Source: Gemmatimonadota bacterium
GTDB taxonomy: Bacteria; Gemmatimonadota; Gemmatimonadetes; Palauibacterales; Palauibacteraceae
Assembly (NCBI GenBank): GCA_022825725.1
Contig: JAJDWE010000065.1
Location: 1 to 64,000, forward strand
Length of the DNA stretch: 64,000 nt
Direction of reading: 5' to 3'
Positions 29,134 to 38,200 of this stretch are shown here, one piece after another (positions within the stretch are counted from its first letter, which is position 1; each line of letters opens with the position of its first letter). The notes beneath the pieces are model-generated. The model ran no database searches and was not told the origin of the DNA. It saw only the letters and a list, made by a program, of their open reading frames with translations. Position numbers and translations under genes: made by a program.

Positions 29134-31634
29134 CGCGCGGCCAGCGCCTCCAGCCGCTCGCGCGCGGCGTCGAAGCGACCGAGCAGGTTGGGGATGTCCA
29201 CGCCCGCGTAGCCCACGACGAGCCGCGTGCGCGCCGTGCGGAGGATGCCGAGGAGTTCCGCGGCCGCCGCCCTCCGGGCCGACGGATCGGAGCTGCCGAC
29301 GCTCTCGATCCACACCGGCCCGGTATGGGCGAACGGGTAGTTCGCCATCATCGGCCAGCGCGCCTCCCCGCCGACGGCGCGCGCGGCGATCCAGCCTCCC
29401 TCCGGCAGCGTCAGGCTGCCCTCGAAGGTGCGCGAGCCGGGCCCGTCGAGCCCCTCCCCATGCCACTTCACTTCGCCGTTCACGAGCACTTCGACGCGCT
29501 CCACTTCCGTTGCCGTCGCGACGTCGAGCGACCACGAGACCTCGCCGGCGGTCACGACGTGACCCGGACCCGTCCCGCCGACGCTGAAGTCGAGGAACGG
29601 TCCGTTTGTCACGAAGCTGCGACCGTTCCGGAGCGCGTCCATATAGGTCGACCAGTTCTGCGCGCTCCCCGTCTGTGCGTACACGCGTGAGGTGCCGATG
29701 GCCATCGTACGGTAGAAGTTGTTCATCACGTCGGTCCCGGCCGATGGGGCGATCGGGATTCCGGCGTTCAGCAGCACGTGCCAGATCTGGGAGGTGAGGA
29801 CCTCGTCGCTCCACAGGCAGACGATCTCAAGCGCGTCGAGATCGCCCAGCACGGCGTCGACAACGAGTTCGATCGGCGCGCTCCCGTAGAGATCGGCCAG
29901 TGCAGCTTCCGCCCATGGCGTCTCGCGTGGCATGCCCCGCGTACTCACGGGATGCACGTAGTACTGGAAACCTCCCTGCGCGCGCGCATGACGCAGCGGC
30001 TCGGCGTTCGCGCGGTCGTCCGACCCGTAGACCTGGTAGCCGGGGCCCCAGACCCACGGCCAGAACAGGTCATCGATGTCGATCAGTCCGAGGTGTCCAA
30101 GGAAGTGAGATCGGACTTCCTGACCAAAGCGCACGAAGGGCGGTCCGGCGGCCGTCCTCCACGTCCACAGGTCCTGGTCCTCGAACCGGTTGTGCAGGTT
30201 CGCGAGCAGCGGGGTGGCGAAGTCCAGCGCCTCTCCGACCATCATCGGCGGCAGGTCCTCGGGCGAGAGGTCGTACGGACCGCCGTAGTTGAGGTGGAAA
30301 TGATGCTCGCCCGAACTCCAGCCGGCAGCCCGGGCGTCCCACACCGGAGAGAGCACGACCTCCACCTCCGCGATGCCGGACGCGCCGTCCACCTGCACTG
30401 TCGCCGAGGCTTCGGGCGTCGCGAGTCCCTGAACGGCTGAGACCGCGACCTCCCCGGCCGGGACCGTGATCTCGATCACGCCCGGCGAATAGAAGAACAC
30501 GCGCCCGCTCTGTCCGTCGAAGCGGGCGGCGGACGCGTCGGGCACTGCAGGGTGGCCGGCACCATCCACCACTTCGAGCCGAGCCGGTGCCGGAGCCCCA
30601 CCCTCCGCCAGCGTGGTCCGGATCCGAAGCGTCGTCATGGGCTCGCCCCAGTCCCACCCGGCAACAGCAACCTCCTCGACCGGCCCCCCGTCGGCGCGGA
30701 CCCGCTTGAGCCGGAGCCGTTCCCGATCGTCCGCCTCCGAGAACCAGACCCACTCGCCGCCCGCTCCCCAGGCCGGCGTGAGGGGGAGTCCCCCGGCGAG
30801 GAGGATCGAGGGGCCGGGATCGTCCACGTTCAGGAGACGGAGTTCCCAACCCTCCTGCGTAGGCCAGTTGACCGCGACGGTGGACCCGTCCGGACTCAGC
30901 GCGGGACGCGCCATGGATGCGATGCTCCCCTCGATGAGCGTCCGCGGCTCCGTCGAGTCACCCGAGCGCACGACGACGCGATCGCGTCCGCCGCCCTTCC
31001 GGAGGTAGACGAGGGCGCGCTCGCCCGGCTGGGGCTTCAGTTCAATCCCCGGCGCGTCCGTCACGGGCCGGCGGACGCCGCTCGCGACGTCCACCGCCCA
31101 CAGATCGAGAGTCCCGGCCTCCGACTCGGCGGACGAGTAGAAGATCTTCGTGCCATCCGAGGAAAACGCGGGGTCGAGTTCGAGTCCGGGGCTGTCCACG
31201 CGGCCCAGTTCAGCACCGCCGGACGCCGCGACCCATACGATCTCGGTGTCCTCCGTATCGTCGCGCACGAAGGCGATGAGTTCCCCGTCCGGAGACCACG
31301 CCGGCCGCGCGTCGATACCGCCACCGCGGGTCAGCCGCCGCGCCACGCCGTTCGACAGATCCATGACCCAGATCCACCCGCGCGAGGCGAAGGCAACCCG
31401 CCCTCCGTCCGGCGACGGCGCCGGATCGATGGGCCCCGCCGTGAGCAGCGGGAGTTCATAGCCCTCCAGGTACACGTGGTGGCCGTACCCCGCGACCTTC
31501 GGATAACGGTTCGTCCACTGTCCAGCCCCGCTGAAGGGCGAAAGCGCGAGACCCAGCGCCGCCACTCCGAGGGAAAGGAGCGCCGGAGTGCGCCGGCGCG
31601 GGGCCGAGGACGGAGAAGCCGGATGCCATCGCAT
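29130..31634 (-). CDS. TolB-type propeller fused to a CehA/McbA-like metallohydrolase domain, exported
   Basis: 834 aa with a signal peptide (LLSLGVAALGLALSPFSGAG). Residues about 60-340 form PD40/TolB propeller blades (SPDGGRVAFASRGWIWVMD, SPDGELIAFVRDD). From about residue 430 the protein switches to a PHP-superfamily fold of the CehA/McbA type: the metal motif EH444-H-F-H447-LNYGG, then YYVHPVSTRGMP and APSAGTDVMNNFY. CehA/McbA members hydrolyse phosphodiester or carbamate bonds (carbaryl hydrolase); the natural substrate here is unknown. GAGGAGGT lies seven bases before the ATG. The stop overlaps the Nudix start. Confidence 0.85.
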   Translation of the reverse strand: MRWHPASPSSAPRRRTPALLSLGVAALGLALSPFSGAGQWTNRYPKVAGYGHHVYLEGYELPLLTAGPIDPAPSPDGGRVAFASRGWIWVMDLSNGVARRLTRGGGIDARPAWSPDGELIAFVRDDTEDTEIVWVAASGGAELGRVDSPGLELDPAFSSDGTKIFYSSAESEAGTLDLWAVDVASGVRRPVTDAPGIELKPQPGERALVYLRKGGGRDRVVVRSGDSTEPRTLIEGSIASMARPALSPDGSTVAVNWPTQEGWELRLLNVDDPGPSILLAGGLPLTPAWGAGGEWVWFSEADDRERLRLKRVRADGGPVEEVAVAGWDWGEPMTTLRIRTTLAEGGAPAPARLEVVDGAGHPAVPDASAARFDGQSGRVFFYSPGVIEITVPAGEVAVSAVQGLATPEASATVQVDGASGIAEVEVVLSPVWDARAAGWSSGEHHFHLNYGGPYDLSPEDLPPMMVGEALDFATPLLANLHNRFEDQDLWTWRTAAGPPFVRFGQEVRSHFLGHLGLIDIDDLFWPWVWGPGYQVYGSDDRANAEPLRHARAQGGFQYYVHPVSTRGMPRETPWAEAALADLYGSAPIELVVDAVLGDLDALEIVCLWSDEVLTSQIWHVLLNAGIPIAPSAGTDVMNNFYRTMAIGTSRVYAQTGSAQNWSTYMDALRNGRSFVTNGPFLDFSVGGTGPGHVVTAGEVSWSLDVATATEVERVEVLVNGEVKWHGEGLDGPGSRTFEGSLTLPEGGWIAARAVGGEARWPMMANYPFAHTGPVWIESVGSSDPSARRAAAAELLGILRTARTRLVVGYAGVDIPNLLGRFDAARERLEALAAR

Positions 31635-31697
31635 GAGTGCTACCTCCTCAACGGGAAATCCACTCCTGAGAGAATCCCTACCCTTGAGAAGCTGGAG

Positions 31698-31988
31698 TCA
31701 GCGACGCCAGGCCGCCATGTCGGGGATACCGTGGCTGATCAGCACCTCCGGGCCCGGCTCGGGCGCGCGCGCGTTCGCCATGCTGCGGGCCAGCGGTCCG
31801 GCCGGCAGGTTCCGGAAGATGGCGCGCACCTCCCCCGTCTCCGGATCGCGCAGGATGGCCAGCGGCGGCTCGCTCCCCTCCCGCATCTCGACGCTGCCCC
31901 CCGGGCCGGAGAACGAGAGGCTCGCCAGCTCCGACTCCCACTCCGCCTGGACCGGGAGCGCAAACGTGAAGCCGGAACTGCCGCCGTG
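31698..31988 (-). pseudogene. Orphan C-terminal fragment of a third LRR-metzincin
   Basis: Reading this strand from about 31980 gives GFTFALPVQAEWESELASLS ... ending DMAAWRR and a stop at 31698. The 91 residues match the C-terminus of the intact gene just upstream (stop at 31991) at about 68 positions by eye, and also match the second paralogue. The fragment starts within a few bases of that stop, in a different frame, with no start codon or ribosome site of its own. It looks like what remained after a deletion removed the body of a third tandem copy. Confidence 0.85.
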
Positions 31989-31990
31989 AA

Positions 31991-34960
31991 TCAGCGCTGC
32001 CAGGCCGCCGCGCCGGGGAGCCCGCTGCTCACCATCACTTCGAGCCCAGGCTCCGGGGCGCGCGCATCCGCCGTGCTCCGGGCGAGTGGGCCGGAAGGCA
32101 GATCGCGGAAGATGGCTCGGACCTGCCCCGTCCCCGGGTCGCGCAGGATCGCCATCGGGGGCTCGCTCCCCTCCCGCAGTTCGACCCGGCCGCCCGGCCC
32201 GGTGAGCGCGAGGCTCGCCAGTTCCGACTCCCATTCGGATTCCACGGGAATCGCGAAGGTGAAGCCGGAACGGCCGTCTCCGTCCCAAACCTCCTGCGGA
32301 TCGAAGTTGAGCGCGAAAAGCTCGCTTCCATCCGCCCGCTTCCCAGCCAGCCGGTACGCCCCCGGCAACGTGGGAAGAACGGGGGACGCTTCCACGATGA
32401 AGGCGGGATCCAGGTGGGGCGTCCCGTCGGCGCCCACGTGGCCGGAGGCGAGGATGACCCTTGCCGGCACGCGGGACGCCTGAACCTCATGCGGGTCCTG
32501 GAGCCGGAAGCGCAGCGCGTTCGAGAAATAGTAGTCGCTCACCCATTTGTTGGGGCAATAGGTCATCAGGTCAGCGGCGCCGGGCGGCACGAGCGACCCG
32601 CCGTCACGCGGATCATACCCCCAGACGCCGATCGATCCGTTGTCGTAGGGGTACGTCGGATCCGCGCCGCCTTCGTCCCCCCTGCACTCCGCGTGGCTCA
32701 GGTTCAGGTTGTGCCCGAGTTCGTGAGCCATCGTCCCCTCGTCGACCCGCGACATGCTGATCTTTCCGCGGACGGGATTGGAGTGTGCTCCAAGGTAGGC
32801 GAGGCCGAAGGCGCCAGCGGGGTCCGGGATCAGACCCTGCCAGTGCCCGACCCCATCCTCCATCGTCCGCATCCGTTGCATATCAGCCAAGAGTTCGTAC
32901 ATGTCGTTCGAGTCCACCGTCACCACTTCGTGCGGAGTGATCCGGAGCTCGCCCACCGGTAGCAGATTGTTCATCTGCCAGAAGATCGCGTCCTCCGGGT
33001 CGGCGTTTGCGACGAGCGCTGCAGCCTCGCGGTCGTTATCCCTCGTCCAGACGAACGGCACGAGCGTCAGATGCAACGGGGGAACGGCCCTGACATCAAC
33101 CGCCATCCGCCCTTCCGCGGGGATGCGCTTCGCTACGCCGAGGGCCGCATCGACCGTCCCATCGGGATCGACCTCGACCACCATCTCGAGCCCGGGCTGG
33201 ATCACGTCGGCCGGAATCCCGGCATTCGCCGACAGGTCGAGTTCGCCGACCTGCACTTCGGTCGGGATCGCCGACGAGCCGGCGGGGATGTCCACAACGT
33301 GCGCCTGCACGCCATCGACGAAGAATGTGGCACGCACGGGCGGAATCGTGGCCGTCGTCTCCTGCTCGGACATGACGAATACGCGCAGAAGCGCGCTCTC
33401 ACCGGCGACCAGCGGCACGGGATGCTCACGCGACTGTACCGCCTGCGTCAGGTAGGCTTCGGCGTGTCCTTCCGCTCCGCACCCAGGCATGCGCCACTTG
33501 TGGACGGTAAAGGTCAGCCAATCGCGGAACTCGGGCGTCTGGGGCCAACAGAGGTCCGTGCCCGCCGTAATCAGTTGATCGAGCTCCTCGAGCGACGTGA
33601 ACTGCTCGGGCAGAGGTCCGGACAGATCGGGATTGTTCTGGAGCCACAGGGCCTCGAGCGCGGCGGCGTCGCCGAGTTCCGGCGGCAGTGGGCCCGAGAG
33701 CATGTTGTCGTTCAGCTGGATCGCCCGGAGGCTGTCCATGTTGCCCATCGCGGGGGGGATGGGACCGGACATCCGGTTTCCGCCCATCCAGAGTACCCGG
33801 AGGTTCACGAGGTTTACGATCTCCGGCGGGATGGGGCCCGTGAACTCGTTTCCGTCGATGTCCATCCGCCGCAACTCCGTGAGAAGGCCGATCTCCGGCG
33901 GGACCTCTCCCTCGAGACGGTTGTAATCCAGCCGCAGGACCCGCAGGTGCGGGAAGTACTGGATCTCGGTCGGGACTTCTCCCGACAGATTGTTGCGGTT
34001 CAGATCGATGGCGATGACCCGCCCCGTGGAATCGTCTACCGCGATTCCGTACCAGTCGTCCAGGGGCGCGTCGGTCCCCCAGTTGCCGGACTCCGTCCAG
34101 CTCTCTCCGCCCATGGCGTCATAGAGCTTCATGAGGTCCGAGCGTTCTTCGTTGCAGGCGATAAACCCGCCGTCGCGCGTGGGAATCGCGCTCAGCCACG
34201 CCTGGAAGTCTTCGTCCCGAACCGTGCAGAGCATCGTGCCGCCGTACTGGAGTTGCTGGATGCCCAGTCCGGAGAGAGAGAACGGAATCGGACCCGAGAG
34301 GTCCGGGTTCCCGTTCACGATCAACTCGGTGAGGAACGCCATGTCGCCGAGGTCCGCAGGCAACTCACCGTTCAGGTTGTTCTCGTTCAGGTTGAGCGCG
34401 GTCACGCGGGACTGTTCGTTCGCCGTCACGCCATGCCAGCTCCCGACCGGCTCGTCGGACGCCCAGTTGGCATTGTTGGTCCATTCGGCCCCGAACGTGC
34501 CCGTGAAGAGGTCCATGAGGACCGCGCGATCCAGGCTGTGCACTGCGACCGGGGCGGAATTCGAGGCGGGCCCGGATGTCGCGGTCAGGCTCGCGTTGCC
34601 CTCTTTCAGACCGGTCACGAGTCCCGTCGCATCGACGGTTGCGACTGCGGGGTCGGTGCTCGCCCACGTGACGACCGCGTCGGAGATCGGCTGTGCCCGA
34701 TCGTTCAGGACGCGCGCCCGCACGCGCACCGTGTCCCCGGCCACGACCGCGACCGTCTCCGGGTCCAGCGTGATGCTGACCGGCACTGTCGCGGTCGGGG
34801 GGGGCGGCGGCGGCCCGGGCGGGGGCCCCGACGTGTCTTCGCCGCCGCAGGAGAGAATGGCCACGCCGAGAATGGCGAGCACCACCGAACGTGCGGTGCG
34901 CAAGCAGGCCACCGGTGTGGAGACGCCGAAGGGTCCGGAACAGGTACCCGTGTGTTTCAC
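31991..34960 (-). CDS. Lipoprotein with Ig-like, leucine-rich-repeat and metzincin zinc-protease domains (copy 1)
   Basis: 989 aa, GTG start after GAGGT. Order: lipobox at Cys38 (VAILSC); proline-rich linker PPPGPPPPPPT; a Big2-type Ig domain at about 58-140; an LRR region at about 145-490 made of two N-cap units (for example LMKLYDAMGGESWTESGNW) and 24-residue plant-type repeats ending L(S/T)G(P/E)(I/L/V)P; a shared middle domain from LTQAVQSREHPVPLVAGE; zinc site H746-E-LG-H750-NLNLS-H756; Met-turn M799 in DLMTYC; and a C-terminal beta domain. The HExxHxxxxxH plus Met-turn marks a metzincin. It would be a surface or periplasmic protease whose LRR array may bind a partner. The specificity is unknown. 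Confidence 0.88.
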   Translation of the reverse strand: MKHTGTCSGPFGVSTPVACLRTARSVVLAILGVAILSCGGEDTSGPPPGPPPPPPTATVPVSITLDPETVAVVAGDTVRVRARVLNDRAQPISDAVVTWASTDPAVATVDATGLVTGLKEGNASLTATSGPASNSAPVAVHSLDRAVLMDLFTGTFGAEWTNNANWASDEPVGSWHGVTANEQSRVTALNLNENNLNGELPADLGDMAFLTELIVNGNPDLSGPIPFSLSGLGIQQLQYGGTMLCTVRDEDFQAWLSAIPTRDGGFIACNEERSDLMKLYDAMGGESWTESGNWGTDAPLDDWYGIAVDDSTGRVIAIDLNRNNLSGEVPTEIQYFPHLRVLRLDYNRLEGEVPPEIGLLTELRRMDIDGNEFTGPIPPEIVNLVNLRVLWMGGNRMSGPIPPAMGNMDSLRAIQLNDNMLSGPLPPELGDAAALEALWLQNNPDLSGPLPEQFTSLEELDQLITAGTDLCWPQTPEFRDWLTFTVHKWRMPGCGAEGHAEAYLTQAVQSREHPVPLVAGESALLRVFVMSEQETTATIPPVRATFFVDGVQAHVVDIPAGSSAIPTEVQVGELDLSANAGIPADVIQPGLEMVVEVDPDGTVDAALGVAKRIPAEGRMAVDVRAVPPLHLTLVPFVWTRDNDREAAALVANADPEDAIFWQMNNLLPVGELRITPHEVVTVDSNDMYELLADMQRMRTMEDGVGHWQGLIPDPAGAFGLAYLGAHSNPVRGKISMSRVDEGTMAHELGHNLNLSHAECRGDEGGADPTYPYDNGSIGVWGYDPRDGGSLVPPGAADLMTYCPNKWVSDYYFSNALRFRLQDPHEVQASRVPARVILASGHVGADGTPHLDPAFIVEASPVLPTLPGAYRLAGKRADGSELFALNFDPQEVWDGDGRSGFTFAIPVESEWESELASLALTGPGGRVELREGSEPPMAILRDPGTGQVRAIFRDLPSGPLARSTADARAPEPGLEVMVSSGLPGAAAWQR

Positions 34961-34977
34961 GATGACCTCGCGTTGAG

Positions 34978-35012
34978 CCTGTCAGGCACAGCGCCGTCAG
35001 CTTCCTGACAGG
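34978..35012 (-). promoter_or_regulatory. Inverted repeat in the 5' leader of LRR-metzincin copy 1
   Basis: CCTGTCAGG (34978-34986) and its exact complement CCTGACAGG (35004-35012), 17 bases apart. The nearer arm is 17 bp upstream of the GTG start, so it could form an mRNA hairpin near the ribosome site or be an operator. Confidence 0.55.
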
Positions 35013-35033
35013 TTCCACCTCTCTATAGCCCAT

Positions 35034-35074
35034 CATTTGATATCGATTAACAAGTTATATCGATAATCTGGATA
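35034..35074. promoter_or_regulatory. AT-rich, inverted-repeat block upstream of LRR-metzincin copy 1
   Basis: ATCGAT occurs twice, flanking TAACAAGTTA, which is itself a palindrome with a two-base centre. The nested symmetry and low GC content stand out against the surrounding DNA and suggest a promoter/operator. Confidence 0.5.
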
Positions 35075-35191
35075 AGGTCGCGGATAGCAGACAAGCCGAT
35101 GTCCCGAGGAAGGCAACGGAAAAAGGAGGGGGGACCCTGGGGGGCCTCGAACCCGCCGATTGAGGCGTGGCTTGGGCGGAGCGCTGATGAA

Positions 35192-35241
35192 GCCCCCACG
35201 CCCACGCCGCAACCTCAGGGATTGCGACGGAGCGTGGGGGC
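35192..35241. repeat. Long stem-loop downstream of LRR-metzincin copy 2
   Basis: Perfect 10-bp arms GCCCCCACGC and GCGTGGGGGC enclose 30 bases that contain a second short stem (CGCAA/TTGCG). No T-run follows on either strand. Confidence 0.55.
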
Positions 35242-35265
35242 CGACCCGCTCGTGTGTCTCGCTAC

Positions 35266-35289
35266 CTCGGCGCCTGGAGGAGCGCCGAG
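35266..35289 (-). terminator. Hairpin just after the stop of LRR-metzincin copy 2
   Basis: CTCGGCGC, eight-base loop, GCGCCGAG, eight bases past the stop codon. The position suits a terminator or a 3'-end stabiliser, but the U-run of a classical intrinsic terminator is missing. Confidence 0.4.
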
Positions 35290-35296
35290 GGTCGAA

Positions 35297-38200
35297 TCAG
35301 CGCCGCCAGGCGGACGCGCCGGGGAGCCCGCTGCTCACCATCACTTCGAGCCCCGGCTCCGGAGCCCGGGCGTCCGCCGTGCTCTGGGCCAACGGACCAG
35401 CAGGCAGATCGCGGAAGATGGCGCGGACCTGACCCGTGCCCGGATCCCGCAGGATCGCCATCGGCGGCGCCGTTCCCTCCGCGATCTCCACGCTTCCACC
35501 GGGGCCGGAGAGGGAAAGGGTCGCCAACTCCGTCTCCCACGATGGATCCACGGGAAGCGCGAACGTGAACCCCGAACCCCCGTCCCCGTCCCAGGCCTCG
35601 GCCATCCCGAAGCGCAGCGAAAACAGCTCGCTTCCATCGGCGCGCCGTCCGGTCATGGTGTAAGGGCCGGGAGCGCGCGGGAGGAGCGGTTGTGCGTCTA
35701 CCACGAAGGCCGGATCGAGGCGGAGGGCACCGTCGGCGTCGGCTCCGCCGGTCACGAGCAGCGTCCGGGTGGCGGCCGGAACCTCCCAGACCTCGAGTGC
35801 ATCCTGAAGCCGGAAGCGGAGCGCGTTCGAAAAATAGTAGTCGCTGACCCAGGTGGGATCGCAGTAGGTCATGAAATCGAAGACGGTGGACGATGGGTCG
35901 ACCAGCGATCCGCCATCGCGCGGGTCCCAGCCCCACACGCCGATCCGTCCGCCTTCGTGCGGGAAGCTCACGTCCGGGTTGCCTTCGTCGCCCCGGCATT
36001 CCGCATGCTGGAGGCTCATGTTGTGTCCGAGTTCGTGCGCGAAGGTCTCCGCGTTGATCTGCGAGACGGCGGTCTTCCCGCGGTACGCAAGGCTGTCGGG
36101 CACGAATGTCGCCGAGCGCCATGCAATGCCGTTGGTGCCGCCCGCGATGTCCGGGATGATGCCGTGCCAGTGTCCGATGCCCTGCTCCATGACCCGGATG
36201 CGCCCGACATCGGCCAGGAGGTCTACCCCGGTGTTCGAATCGACCGTCACGCTCTCGTGCCGCGTGATCTCGATGTCCGTCACCGGCAGGTATGTGCGTG
36301 TCTGAAAGAAGAACTCATCTTCAGGGTCGGCGGTACTCACGAACGTCGCGGCCTCGCGGTCGTTGTCCCCGGTCCAGACGAAGGGGATCAGGGTCAGAAG
36401 GAGGGGGGGCACGGTCCGTACGTCCACCGCCATGCGCCCGCTCTCGGGGACGCGCTTCGATACGCCCAGATTTGGATCGAGCGTGCCGTCGGGGTCGACC
36501 TCAACGACCATCTCGAGCCCGGGCTGGATCACCTCGGCCGGGATCACGGCGTGGGGCGAAAGGTCGAGTTCGCCCACCTGCACCTCGGTCGGAATCACGG
36601 ATGAACCGGCCGGGATTTCCTCCACGTGCACCTCCGCCCCGTCCACGAAGAACGTGGCCCGCACGGGCGGGATCATCGCCCCGGTCTCCTGTTCGGACAC
36701 GACGAAGACGCGCAGGAGTGCCTCCTCTCCGGCAACCAGCGGCACGGGATAGTCCCGTGACTGCACCGCCTGCGTCAGGTATGCCTCCGCGTGCGCCTCC
36801 CCTCCGCACAGCCGGATCCGGTACTTGACGTATACCGAGTCCAGCCAGGTGCGGAAGGCCGGCGTCTGCGGCATGCAGAGCCCGGTATCGTCCGCGCGCA
36901 GGTCGAAGAACTCCTCGAGTTGCGTCATGCTCTCGGGCAGAGGGCCCGAGAGGTCGGGGTTGCCCTGAACCCATATGCGGTAGAGTTCGCTGGCGTCGCC
37001 GAGGTCCGGCGGCAGCGGGCCGGAGAGCCTGTTGTTGTCCGCCAGGAGGAAGAGCAGGCTGTCGGCCTGGCCGAGTTCCGCCGGGAGGGGTCCCTCGATC
37101 CTGTTGCCCGAAACGAAGAGGGTCCGCAGGCTGTCGAGCTGGCCGAGCCACGAGGGGAGAGGATCCGACAACTCGTTCTCGTAGAGTAGTATCCGACGGA
37201 GCTTCCCGAGTGCTGCCAGGCTCTCGGGGAGGCCGCCCTCGATGTCGGTCTCCGTAATGCGCAGAACCTGCAGTTCGGTGAGATTTCCGAACTCGTCGGG
37301 AATCGTACCGTCGAACGCCGCTTCGTAAAGGTGGAGTTCAAGCAGGTTGGCGAGGTTCCCCAGCTCGGGCGGGATGGGCCCGCTCATTTGGTTCCCGCCC
37401 ATCCAGAGGGTGTCCAGGTTTACGAGGTTGCCGAACTCCGGCGGAATCGGGCCGGTGAAATTGTTGCCGTCGATGTACATCCGCCGAAGCTCCGTGAGCT
37501 TGCCGATTTCCGGTGGGACCTCTCCCTCCAGCTGGTTGTAGTCCAGGCGCAACCGGCGGAGGTACGGGAAGTACTGGATCTCCGGCGGGATCTCCCCCCT
37601 GAGGTTGTTGTCCCTCATGAGGATCTCGGTTACCCGCCCCGTCGAATCCACCCTGATGCCGAACCAGTTCCCCAAGGGCGCGCTGGTCCCCCAGTTGTCG
37701 GACTCGATCCAGGTCTCTCCACCCATGGCCTCGTACAACTTCATCAGGTCCGACCGCTCCTCGTTGCAGGCGAGAAACTCGCCCTCGCGCGTCGGAACCG
37801 CGTTCAGCCACGCCTGGAATCCCTCGTCGCGCACCGTGCACAGCATCGTGCCGCCGTAGTTGAGCGTCTCCAAACCCAACGCGGAGAGGGAGGAGGGGAT
37901 GGGGCCAGAGAGATTCTCATTGGCGTCTACCACCAGCTCGGTGAGGAAGGCCAGACTGCCGAGGTCCGCCGGAAGCTGCCCGTTCAGGCCGTTTTCCCTC
38001 AGGTTCATCGCCGTCACGCGGGAGTTCGCATTCGCCGTCACGCCGTACCAGCTCCCGACTGGCGAGTCGGTCCCCCATCCGTCGTTATTGGTCCATTCCC
38101 CTCCGCGCGTGCCCACGTAGAGGGCCATGAGCGTCGCGCGGTCCAGGCTGTGCACCGCTACCGGGGCGGAATTCGAGACGGGGCCCGAAGTGGCGGTCAG

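Larger units (their letters stand above)
34961..35296. promoter_or_regulatory. 336-bp intergenic region between the two LRR-metzincins
   Basis: No gene is supported. It holds a 9-bp inverted repeat close to the copy 1 start, an unusually AT-rich block at about 35025-35085 with inverted repeats around TAACAAGTTA, and two GC-rich stem-loops just downstream of copy 2. The AT-rich block is the likely promoter of copy 1. Confidence 0.55.

Noticed and set aside
31698-32288. A 196-codon open frame covering the LRR-metzincin tail fragment
   Set aside because: The first half is an out-of-frame reading of copy 1 and only the last 91 codons are protein-like, so I call a gene remnant rather than a gene.
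33600-37500. Regularly spaced DNA similarity that could suggest a CRISPR or tandem DNA repeat
   Set aside because: The periodicity is 72 bp, in frame, and encodes leucine-rich repeats; the nucleotide units diverge and there are no spacers.
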